Source of the DNA: Myxococcales bacterium
GTDB taxonomy: Bacteria; Myxococcota_A; Polyangia; Polyangiales; Polyangiaceae
Direction of reading: 5' to 3'
Length of the DNA: 61,232 nt
Assembly (NCBI GenBank): GCA_025359105.1
Contig: JANYHK010000093.1
Span: 1 to 61,232, forward strand
Part shown: piece by piece, positions 1 through 7,269 of the stretch
Numbering within the stretch: the first letter of the stretch is position 1
Layout of the letters: each line of letters opens with the position of its first letter
Notes under the pieces: model-generated
Seen by the model: only the letters and a program-made list of their open reading frames with translations
What the model was told of the DNA's origin: nothing
Database searches by the model: none
Position numbers and translations under genes: made by a program

Positions 1-1046
1 CCCGACGCGCACTTGTCGTGCGAGCAGTTGCCCGGGGGCGGCGGGGGCGGGGGCGGCGGGGGCGGCGGCTGCGCGTCGGTCCCACCGTCGGTCGGCGGGG
101 GCGGGGGCGGCGGGGGCGGCGGGGGCGGCGGGGGCGGCGTGCCGTTCGTCAGGATGCAGTCGTTCACCTTGTTGGAGAACTGCTTCTGGACCGTCCACCC
201 CGCGACGACGCCCTGCTGGCCGTTGCAGATGTCACCGATTTCGCCGTTCGTCGGGTCGTACCAGGCCAGCGGCGGGCCGATGACCGTTGCGAGGCCTACG
301 GCCGCGTCGGTCACTGCCTCGACCAGCTCGTGTGAGGCGACCGACGTCTGGTTCTGCAGCTTCGAGCCGCCACCGCAGCCGCCCGCGCATCCGCCGCTCA
401 GGTCGGGCATGACGCCGTAGTAGGCGTTCTTGCCGTTCAGCGTGAAGGTGCCGTGGTACGCGCAGAACTGCACGCACGACGTCGACGTGCCCATTTTGAT
501 GCTGACCCCGGCCGGGAAGTGCATCATGTAGAGGTTGTTTGCGTCGTTCGCCGGCAGCTTGCCGGCGTTGATCAGCTTGGTGATCTCGGCCTGGATCTGC
601 GCGTCGGTGATGGTGCTGCCCGCGGGGGGCGTCGTGTCGACCACCGCGCCGCCGAAGGTGCCGCGGCCGATCGTCTGGGTCGGGGTGTTGTACTCGTTCA
701 GCCAGTCGAAGTAGGCGCTGTTGGTGATGTCCCCGTAGAACGTGTTGAGGCTGGACTGGTCGGGGACGCTCGCGCCCCAGTAGACCGCGTAGACCTTGAC
801 TGCGCCGAGGACCGGCCCGCCGTTGTAGACGAGCTTGGCGCCCGCCGGGGCCGAGAACAGCTTCGGCGAGTCGGTGCTGCCGGAGTGCATCGGCATCATG
901 TGCGCGCCGCCGCCTCGCGGCATCGCGGCACCGAACGCCTGTTCGGAGGAGTCGCCCGTCGACTCGCTTTGGCCCGCCGAACACGCGGCGAGAACAGAGC
1001 CCAGAGCAGCAATACCCGTAAAGCACAGCGCAATTCTGCGTGCCAT
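1..1046 (-). CDS. secreted lipoprotein with SHELVEAVTD motif and polyproline linkers (3' end outside window)
   Basis: The start is an ATG at 1046, chosen because GGAGGATT lies just upstream and a lipoprotein signal follows (MARRIALCFTGIAAL..., lipobox VLAAC). The mature part has the blocks VYAVYWG, QFCAYHGTF, SHELVEAVTD and EIGDICNGQ. I associate this pattern with bacterial relatives of the plant PHI-1/EXORDIUM family; SHEL...D looks metalloprotease-like but catalysis is unproven. Two proline tracts separated by TDGGTDAQ follow, then CSHDKC at the window edge. That is the usual beginning of a cysteine-rich C-terminal module in myxobacterial secreted proteins (inference). The frame is open to base 1, so the C-terminus is missing here. 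Probably exported to the cell surface. Confidence 0.75.
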   Translation of the reverse strand, partial: MARRIALCFTGIAALGSVLAACSAGQSESTGDSSEQAFGAAMPRGGGAHMMPMHSGSTDSPKLFSAPAGAKLVYNGGPVLGAVKVYAVYWGASVPDQSSLNTFYGDITNSAYFDWLNEYNTPTQTIGRGTFGGAVVDTTPPAGSTITDAQIQAEITKLINAGKLPANDANNLYMMHFPAGVSIKMGTSTSCVQFCAYHGTFTLNGKNAYYGVMPDLSGGCAGGCGGGSKLQNQTSVASHELVEAVTDAAVGLATVIGPPLAWYDPTNGEIGDICNGQQGVVAGWTVQKQFSNKVNDCILTNGTPPPPPPPPPPPPPPPTDGGTDAQPPPPPPPPPPPPGNCSHDKCAS

Positions 1047-1594
1047 GAATCCTCCCAGACTGTTTTTGAAGCAGTCGGCGTTAGCTCCGGCGTGGTCCGA
1101 CAAGAGAACCGGGGACACTCGCTCCGACTGTGGGTCGCTCAGCTTCGAGCCGCGACCTGTATCCCCCTCCACGTACGTTCGCGCAATCCGCATTTCACCT
1201 CGCGCTTTCACTTTGGTGCGAGCACGTCGGTGAGCATCGGTGCGTTGGTGACGTAGACCTTCGAACACTCTTCCAGCGCATCGGGAAAACGAGGAGTTGG
1301 GCTGCAAAACACACCGCTGCTGTACGGGCTCCAACGACGCGCCCGCCGAGTGTGCGACGCGGCCCGCTATGTGTAGATTGCACTCAAAAATTGGGAGGGG
1401 TGCGCTCCGCTGCGGCGGCTACTGGGTTCGCCGCGTCAACGCGTGTGCGCGTTTCGGCGGGCGGCGGCAGGGCCTGCGGGGGGGCGCAGGCCCTGCGCGG
1501 CGGGGGCGTCGTCCGGGGTCGCCAATTGCGCGTCCCTACGCGTGTTCGTTCGCGGCCTGGGGCGGGTACGCGCGATGCAGTCATGGGATTTGCC
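1047..1594. other. 548-base intergenic region between divergent lipoprotein genes
   Basis: This region separates two divergently transcribed lipoprotein genes and must carry both promoters. The open frames crossing it have no plausible protein content and no ribosome binding site. The only clear structure is the 11-bp inverted repeat at 1467-1496. I see no RNA gene. Confidence 0.5.
1467..1496. repeat. perfect 11-bp inverted repeat with 8-base loop
   Basis: GCAGGGCCTGC (1467-1477) and GCAGGCCCTGC (1486-1496) are exact reverse complements around a G-rich loop. It lies about 100 bases before the lipoprotein start at 1595. It could be a leader hairpin or a protein-binding dyad. No U tract follows on either strand, so an intrinsic terminator is unlikely. 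Confidence 0.5.
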
Positions 1595-2143
1595 ATGAAG
1601 TGCATCCTCACCGCCACGATCGCCGCCTCCGCCCTCGTCGTCCTTGCCGCGTGCGCCCCTCCTGCGCGCGCGCCCAGCGCGCCGCCTCCGCCGGCGACGA
1701 TGACCTCCGCTAAGCTGCCCGAGCCGGTGCTCACCGATCCGCAGACGATGGCGCAGGACGCCGACGCCGTGTGCGATCTCGTCATGGAGCCCGCGCAGGT
1801 CGTGCCGCGGCCCGCCGACGAGCCCGACTACCACGCGCAGGCCGTCGCCAACGCGAACCAGGTGCTCGCCGCGATGAACGACGATCTTCTCGCTTGCTAC
1901 AAGAAGCGGGTCGCGGTGGCGCCGCAAGCGCACGCATTCCTGACGACCGACATCGTCATCGGGCCCGACGGCCATGTGCTCCGCGTCGAGACGACCGGCG
2001 GCGCGCTCCTGGGCGAGGCGTCGCTCGGGTGCATCGTCCACCGCATCGAGAAGGCAACGTTCGCGGCCCCGCACGGTGGCGGCACCATGCGCGTGCACGT
2101 TCCGTTCAACCTCCGCAAGGTGCAAGCCGGCGAGTCGCCGTAG
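1595..2143 (+). CDS. lipoprotein with AgmX/PglI-like C-terminal tail domain
   Basis: 182 residues. The N-terminus MKCILTATIAASALVVLAAC is a complete lipoprotein signal. An in-frame ATG 12 bases upstream (1583) is also possible; neither has a clear ribosome binding site. After a short Pro/Ala linker the C-terminal 100 residues show LLACYKKR, DIVIGPDGHVLRVE and LGCIVHRIEKATF. This is the TonB-C-like pattern known as the AgmX/PglI C-terminal domain, common in Myxococcota and linked there to gliding motility and envelope proteins. Its exact partner is unknown. The gene ends 11 bases from the convergent hydrolase gene. Confidence 0.7.
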   Translation: MKCILTATIAASALVVLAACAPPARAPSAPPPPATMTSAKLPEPVLTDPQTMAQDADAVCDLVMEPAQVVPRPADEPDYHAQAVANANQVLAAMNDDLLACYKKRVAVAPQAHAFLTTDIVIGPDGHVLRVETTGGALLGEASLGCIVHRIEKATFAAPHGGGTMRVHVPFNLRKVQAGESP

Positions 2144-2154
2144 GACTCGGCGCG

Positions 2155-3213
2155 CTAGCGAGACGCGGGTGCGAAGGCGCGGCGCAGTTGGGAGATCATG
2201 TCCTCGAGCGGCGGCCGCGCCGCGCGGATGACTCCCCACGTGTGCAGGAAGCCGTGGAAAAGCGAGCCGTAGCAGCGCTCCTCGCAGGCGACGCCGGCGC
2301 CCGTGAGCTTCTTCGCATAGGCCTGGCCCTCGTCGCGTAGCGGGTCGAAGCCGGCGGTAACGACGAACGCCGGCGGTAGCTTCGCGTGCGACGCGGCGAA
2401 CAGCGGAGACGCACGCGGCGTCGTGCGCATGGAACGGTCCGGGACGTAGTGGCCCAAAAACCAGTCCATCGTCTCGCGCTCGAGGAAGAATCCCTGGCCG
2501 AGGCTCTCGATGGACGGCAAGGACATCGTCATGTCGGTGCCCGGGTAGATGAGGAGCTGGAAGCATGGGCGCACCGCGTCGTCGCGCGTGTCGAGGCACA
2601 CGACGGCCGAGAGGTTGCCGCCGGCGCTGTCGCCGCCCACGGCGACGCGCGAGGGATCGATGCCGTAGCGCGCAGCGTTCGTCGCGATCGCGCGGAACGC
2701 GGCGGTCGCGTCGTCGACGGCGGCAGGGAAGGGGTGCTCGGGGGCGAGGCGGTAGTCGACGGAGATGACCACGCAGCCCGCTCCTTCGGCGAAGGCGCGG
2801 CAAGGGGCATCGTGAGAGTCGAGCGAGCCGAGCACCCATCCGCCGCCGTGGAAGTAAACGAGGCACGGCGCGTTGGGCGACGCGCCGTAGGGGCGGTACA
2901 GGCGCGCGCGCAGCGGGCCGGCCGCGCCGTTCACCTCGATGTCCTCCACCCGGGCGTGCGGCGGCGGGTCGGGCGTGAGGACGCGGGAGCTCGCGTCGAG
3001 CTCGCGTCGCGCGCTGCGGAGCGACAGTTCGTTCGAGTTTTTCACCTTGGCCATGCGCGCGAGCGCAAGCATCAGCTGCACTTGAGGGTCCAGGGTGTTG
3101 CCGTCCTTCACGATGGGCTTCCCCACGAGCTTCGAGACGACGGCCGGGGGGAGCGAGAGCACGGACGTCGCCAGGAGGCGCCGCGCCGCGAAGGTGAGCT
3201 CGTGACGCTTCAT
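2155..3213 (-). CDS. alpha/beta hydrolase, hormone-sensitive lipase (fold-3) family
   Basis: 352 residues, usual length for the family. HGGG (residues 122-125) forms the oxyanion hole, GDSAGG (194-199) carries the nucleophile Ser196, and Asp290 (FDPLRDE) and His320 (FHGF) complete the triad. Family members hydrolyse carboxylic esters, mostly short to medium acyl chains; the natural substrate cannot be read from sequence. About 110 residues precede the core, resembling LipN-type esterases. There is no clear signal peptide, so it is probably cytoplasmic. Its ATG overlaps the first in-frame ATG of the divergent STAND-like gene (shared bases CATG at 3211-3214). Confidence 0.88.
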   Translation of the reverse strand: MKRHELTFAARRLLATSVLSLPPAVVSKLVGKPIVKDGNTLDPQVQLMLALARMAKVKNSNELSLRSARRELDASSRVLTPDPPPHARVEDIEVNGAAGPLRARLYRPYGASPNAPCLVYFHGGGWVLGSLDSHDAPCRAFAEGAGCVVISVDYRLAPEHPFPAAVDDATAAFRAIATNAARYGIDPSRVAVGGDSAGGNLSAVVCLDTRDDAVRPCFQLLIYPGTDMTMSLPSIESLGQGFFLERETMDWFLGHYVPDRSMRTTPRASPLFAASHAKLPPAFVVTAGFDPLRDEGQAYAKKLTGAGVACEERCYGSLFHGFLHTWGVIRAARPPLEDMISQLRRAFAPASR

Positions 3214-4342
3214 GCGGCGTGAGACGGTAGCAGAGTTGATCTACAGTCGTGACCCCTTGGCCGGTCCCGACTTCTTCCCCCCGCCCCCGCGCGGCCTCAA
3301 AGGGCGTGCGGCGGAGCTCACGACCCTGGCGCGCACCCTCGACGAGACGCGTCCCGCGCGCCTGGCGCTCGTCGGCTCCGGCGGCAGCGGCAAGTCGATG
3401 CTCGCGGCGGCGCTCGGCCACCGCGTTGCGCGCGGCTTCGGCGGCCGCATCCACTGGTTTCGTGTGGGCGCGTGGGATTACCAGACGCTCGCCGAGATGC
3501 TCGCCCTGCGCTTCGGCACGCCGCGCGCGCGCGGACTGCTCGTGCCGCGCCTCGTTGATTTCCTGGGCCGTGAGGAGCGCCTCTTGGTGCTCGACAACCA
3601 CGAGGACGATCGCGCGATGGCGCGACTCCTCGAGGCCCTGTCGGGCACGCGTGCGAGCTTCGTCATCACCGCGCGCCGCTGCCTGTTGTCAGGGGTGCTC
3701 ATCTTTCCGGTGACTGCGCCTCGCGTGACGTCGGGCCGCGCGGCCTTCCCGCGCGTCGCGCCGCTGACGCGTGCGCTGAGGTGGAACCCACTGGCGCTGG
3801 ACATCGCCGACGCGATCGTCCAGTCGGGCGCCGCCACGGTGCCCGCGCTGGCGCGGTTTCTCGACCTAGGCGGCGTCGCCCGCGTGACCGCGATCGCGCA
3901 CGAGGACGATCTCCCCGAGGTGGCGCTTCTCGTCGCGTGGGCGTGGCCCCGCCTCTCCCCTGCCAGTCGCCGGATCCTCGGCGCGCTGTCGCACCTCGAG
4001 GGGGATCACGCCGATCTGGCGTCGCTCGCGCGCCTCGCCGACGTGCGCGGCGACGCCGAGCTCGCACTCGCCCCGCTCGCGCGCTGGCACCTCGTGCAGG
4101 AGCCGATGCGCGGTCGCTACGCGGTTCACGCGGTCGTTCGTCACGCCGCCCTGAAGCGCACAACGTTCGACCCGGCGCGCGCGTTCGAGCACTACGTCGC
4201 GCTCCTCGAGCGGGACCCCGCGCGCCTCGCCTGGGAGCAGACCCACCTCTTCTCGGCGATGGACCACGCCCACAAGACCGGCGACATGGCCGGTATGCTC
4301 CGGGTCGAGCGGCTCCTCGGCCAGCTCGACCCGCGAGCTTGA
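3212..4342 (+). CDS. STAND/NB-ARC-like P-loop ATPase without effector domains
   Basis: 376 residues. Walker A GSGGSGKS sits at about residues 55-62 and Walker B LLVLDN at about 122-127, followed by a helical region and a winged-helix-like segment (WHLVQEP...YAVHAVVRHAAL). The opening (RDPLAGPDFFPPPPRGLKGRAAEL) is typical of NTPase modules in AfsR/MalT-like regulators. Unlike such regulators it stops before any TPR repeats or DNA-binding domain. A protein at 32499-34160 has the complementary half of this architecture. The start is uncertain: ATG at 3212 overlaps the divergent hydrolase start, and a TTG at 3236 is an alternative. No strong ribosome binding site is visible. Confidence 0.65.
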   Translation: MRRETVAELIYSRDPLAGPDFFPPPPRGLKGRAAELTTLARTLDETRPARLALVGSGGSGKSMLAAALGHRVARGFGGRIHWFRVGAWDYQTLAEMLALRFGTPRARGLLVPRLVDFLGREERLLVLDNHEDDRAMARLLEALSGTRASFVITARRCLLSGVLIFPVTAPRVTSGRAAFPRVAPLTRALRWNPLALDIADAIVQSGAATVPALARFLDLGGVARVTAIAHEDDLPEVALLVAWAWPRLSPASRRILGALSHLEGDHADLASLARLADVRGDAELALAPLARWHLVQEPMRGRYAVHAVVRHAALKRTTFDPARAFEHYVALLERDPARLAWEQTHLFSAMDHAHKTGDMAGMLRVERLLGQLDPRA

Positions 4343-4373
4343 TCCTCTGCTTCTTCCGCTTCTTCCGCTTCTT

Positions 4374-4886
4374 CTACTTCTTCGACATCGCGCTGAGGCC
4401 GCCGATGTAGTCCATCTTGCCGAGGTCCACGCCGTTGTGGCGCAGGATCGCGTACGCGGTGGTCACGTGGAAGTAGAAGTTCGGCTGCGCCATCTCGTAG
4501 AGGTACTGCGCGCCGGTGAGGACGACGCCTTCGAGGAACGGCAGCTCGATTTTCTGGGTCTCGGCGTTCTTGAAATCAGCGGGGCCGAACTCGTTCAGGT
4601 AGGCGACCACGGCGTGGATGCGGGCGTGGAGCTCCTCGACCGTCTGCTCCTTGTCCTCGTGCTTCGGGGCGACCTTACCGCTGAGGCGGGCGGCGGCGAA
4701 CTTCGCCGCGTCACACGCCGACTGCACCTGACGAACCAGCGGGTACATGTCCGGCGCGAGGCGGATCGTGACGAGGACGTTCGGGTCGAACGCCTTCTTC
4801 TTGGCATGCTCGACGCCCTTGTCGATCCACTTGTCGAGGTTCAGAAGCATCTTCTTCATCTGCGGAATCGCGTCGTACAGGGACAT
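4374..4886 (-). CDS. DUF1993 family protein
   Basis: 170 residues. The start at ATG 4886 is fixed by AAAAGGAG six bases upstream. The sequence MSLYDAIPQMKKML...NLDKWIDKG, followed by LAPDMYPLVRQVQ and GAQYLYEMAQPNFYFHVTTAYAILRHNGVDLGK, matches DUF1993. This is a DinB-like four-helix family of about 170 residues with no assigned function. The conserved end DYIG is present. Soluble and probably cytoplasmic. It is divergent from the lipoprotein gene at 4961. Its 3' end lies in a CTTC-rich stretch near the end of the convergent ATPase gene. Confidence 0.85.
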   Translation of the reverse strand: MSLYDAIPQMKKMLLNLDKWIDKGVEHAKKKAFDPNVLVTIRLAPDMYPLVRQVQSACDAAKFAAARLSGKVAPKHEDKEQTVEELHARIHAVVAYLNEFGPADFKNAETQKIELPFLEGVVLTGAQYLYEMAQPNFYFHVTTAYAILRHNGVDLGKMDYIGGLSAMSKK

Positions 4887-4960
4887 GCAGGCTCCTTTTC
4901 GTCTCGGAACGAATGCGTAACGCACGCGCCCCTCCTCCGCCAGGCGTGTAGAATCTGGTC

Positions 4961-6046
4961 GTGCGCGTTTTTGGAAAATTTTTCGCTCCGGCCATGGTTG
5001 GGCTGTCCGCGCTCGTGCCCGTGCTCGGCTGCGACAGCCAGGGCTCGATCCCGCTCGCCCTCGAGGTGAAAGATGGCGCCGCCAGCGGCGTGAGCGGCAG
5101 GGGGAACGAGATCGAGATCGTCGTGAAGACGAGCCCCGGCGTCGACCTCACGTACGCCGGCCAGACCAAGAGCACGGGCGACAGAGCGACCGAGTCGTTC
5201 ACCGTCCCGAAGAGCGGCCTCAAGCTCGGGAAAAACCTGTTCATGGTGGCGGCCTTCAAGGGTGGTCTCCTGAGCAAGCAGTCGGCCACCGCGAGCGCCG
5301 AGTGGGACGCGACACCGAAGGGTCTCCTTCGAATCTTCGCCGCGGGCGGGGACACCGAGGCCACGCTCTCGTGCAGCGGGACGTTGTGCGGCACCCCTGC
5401 GTTCAAGGCGACGAAGAGCGGGAAGCTGCCGATCGAGATCGAGAGCGCCCTCGAGGCCCAGATCACGGTCGAGGGGCAAAAGACGCCCGCGTCTCCGGGC
5501 AAGCGCGGCAAGCTCGACGTCGATCTGCTCGCGAAGCTCCCGAAGACGATGGTCGGCCAGACCGAGCGCGTGGCGCTGGCCCTCTCGATGGAGGCGGGCG
5601 GCGCCAAGGCGGAGGACACCCTCGACCTCGCCGGGCCGCTCCTCGCCGATCTCGGGGCCGCCGAGCTCGCCAAGGTCGACCACGGCCCGGTCGCGTTCGC
5701 GGGTGACGCGCCCGGCGGCGAGCCGCGCATGCTCGTCGCCGTTGGTGTCCCAGGCACCAAGCTCGTCGTCGTCGGCAAGGCGGGGACGTTCGCCGACGTG
5801 GACCTCGTCGCCGTCGCCAAGCCCGTCGAGCGTTTCTTCGGCTGCGGCAAGACGGACGCGGCGGGGATCATCTATACGGACCTCGACGTCACCGTCTTCG
5901 ATCGCCGCACGGCCAAGCAGGTCGGCACGCGCAAGCTCCGCGCCGATCGCGTCGCGTGCCCGCCCACGCAGACGGCAGGTCAGCTCCGCGGCGCCGTGCG
6001 CGAGGACGACATCAAGCGCGTGCTCGGCGAGCTGCTGAAGAAGTAG
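4961..6046 (+). CDS. hypothetical lipoprotein
   Basis: 361 residues, not recognised. The GTG start at 4961 gives a basic n-region (MRVFGKFF) and a lipobox at LVPVLGC. The ATG at 4994 would leave a signal without positive charge. The mature protein is rich in Ala, Lys and Thr and appears to consist of beta-sandwich-like modules (VDLTYAGQTKS..., ITVEGQKT...), then a C-terminal region with two cysteines (FFGCGKTDAAG, RVACPPTQ). Probably anchored in the outer membrane or periplasm. It stands alone, divergent from the DUF1993 gene. Confidence 0.65.
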   Translation: MRVFGKFFAPAMVGLSALVPVLGCDSQGSIPLALEVKDGAASGVSGRGNEIEIVVKTSPGVDLTYAGQTKSTGDRATESFTVPKSGLKLGKNLFMVAAFKGGLLSKQSATASAEWDATPKGLLRIFAAGGDTEATLSCSGTLCGTPAFKATKSGKLPIEIESALEAQITVEGQKTPASPGKRGKLDVDLLAKLPKTMVGQTERVALALSMEAGGAKAEDTLDLAGPLLADLGAAELAKVDHGPVAFAGDAPGGEPRMLVAVGVPGTKLVVVGKAGTFADVDLVAVAKPVERFFGCGKTDAAGIIYTDLDVTVFDRRTAKQVGTRKLRADRVACPPTQTAGQLRGAVREDDIKRVLGELLKK

Positions 6047-6159
6047 GTCGTCGGCGCACCGGGTGCGCTTGTAGGGCAGATCTCCGTCCGTCGTGACGCC
6101 CGCGGCGACGGTGCCCGCGCTCTACGGACGAAGCGACTGGCGACGGCGACCATTTCGAA

Positions 6160-6175
6160 TAGAGTGTTTACTCTA
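6160..6175. promoter_or_regulatory. 16-base dyad upstream of lipoprotein gene
   Basis: TAGAGT GTTT ACTCTA is a perfect 6-bp inverted repeat in an AT-rich island within very GC-rich DNA. It lies about 30-45 bases before the ATG at 6206. A repressor operator or a -10-type promoter element are both possible. Confidence 0.4.
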
Positions 6176-6205
6176 ATGCGTTGAGGCAGCCCGAGAGGTC
6201 GATTC

Positions 6206-7243
6206 ATGAAGTACGTGCCGCTGGCTTCGACCGTGCTCCTCTCCCTTGCCTGCGGGGGCGCCCGGACCGGCCTCGAGGTGGACCCGCCCGCCGAGACGCC
6301 CCCCGCCGACGTCGACGCGGGGAGGCAGGTGGTCGTCGACTCTGGGACGAAGCCCGTCGCCGAGGCGTCGACTGCGCTCCCTTCGTCCTGCGGTGCAGTC
6401 GAGTTCGCGTACGGCCATGGGCTTGTCGGAAACCCGTCGCAACGAGAGCCGATGCACCTCGCCGCGACGTCGGCCTTCCGCGCCGCGTTCTACCGCGAGA
6501 GGGTGGACACCTCCGCGTGCATCACCCGCGTGGGGGCCTGCGAGGTGGCGACGTGCGAGCGTGAGCCGTCCCGCGCCTCCCTCGAATCGGCGGGCGATCT
6601 CTACCCGCCCGGTTCAGGCGCGCCCGCGTCGCAACCGGACAGCAACGGTCTTTATTGGGGTTGGGGCTACAGTGAGGATTGCCAGACGCAGGACCTGGGC
6701 CCCTGCTTGCGGGGGCCGGCTGACTTTCGCGCCACGGGAACCCCCGGCGGCATCCCGCCCTTCGTTGGAAGCGTGCCGGTGCCGCGCCAGGTGACGATAA
6801 CGGCCCCCTCGCTGAACCGCGCCACCTCGGACAACCCCAATCCCACGCCAGCGGACCCCTTCGAACCGCCGGCATTTCCGCGCGGCGCCTCGCTCGAGTT
6901 CACCTGGACCAACGGCGCCGGCGCCGAGTTCGTCGTCGTCCAGATGACGAGGGACCCGCTTCCGGCCAGAGTAAGGATCACCTGCACCTTTCCTGCCGCC
7001 GCGGGCAGAGGGGTCGTCCCTGCCGAGGCGCTCGGTCACCTTCCGGGGGCGTCCTCGATCGCGCCGATGGGCAACCTGGGTGCGTGGTCGTCGAACGAGA
7101 GGACCGTTCACGCGGGGGACTGCGACATCGACCTCACCGCGTCCGTCGCCGCGATCCTGCCCCGCGTGCCATTTCCCAGCGCGCTCACCGAGAGCCTATC
7201 GCACGAGCTGCGGATTCAGGAATTGCCCGTGTACTTCGAGTGA
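6206..7243 (+). CDS. secreted lipoprotein, myxobacterial CGG-type
   Basis: 345 residues. The ATG has GAGAGG seven bases upstream. The signal MKYVPLASTVLLSLACGGARTGLEV has a lipobox at LSLAC; the ACGARTGL-type junction recurs in Polyangiales lipoproteins. A disordered Pro/Asp-rich linker precedes a core with eight or more cysteines, which probably form disulfides in the periplasm or on the surface. The core has segments such as GLYWGWGYSEDC and an Ig-like stretch, LEFTWTNGAGAEFVVVQM. No enzymatic motif is seen. It may be controlled by the dyad at 6160-6175. Confidence 0.65.
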   Translation: MKYVPLASTVLLSLACGGARTGLEVDPPAETPPADVDAGRQVVVDSGTKPVAEASTALPSSCGAVEFAYGHGLVGNPSQREPMHLAATSAFRAAFYRERVDTSACITRVGACEVATCEREPSRASLESAGDLYPPGSGAPASQPDSNGLYWGWGYSEDCQTQDLGPCLRGPADFRATGTPGGIPPFVGSVPVPRQVTITAPSLNRATSDNPNPTPADPFEPPAFPRGASLEFTWTNGAGAEFVVVQMTRDPLPARVRITCTFPAAAGRGVVPAEALGHLPGASSIAPMGNLGAWSSNERTVHAGDCDIDLTASVAAILPRVPFPSALTESLSHELRIQELPVYFE

Positions 7244-7269
7244 CGACGACGCGATCCGTGGACAGCCTT

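Noticed and set aside
36-139. G-rich tract at the left edge as a G-quadruplex or phase-variable repeat
   Set aside because: In the minus-strand gene it encodes in-frame proline codons (CCG/CCC) of linkers, which explains its composition.
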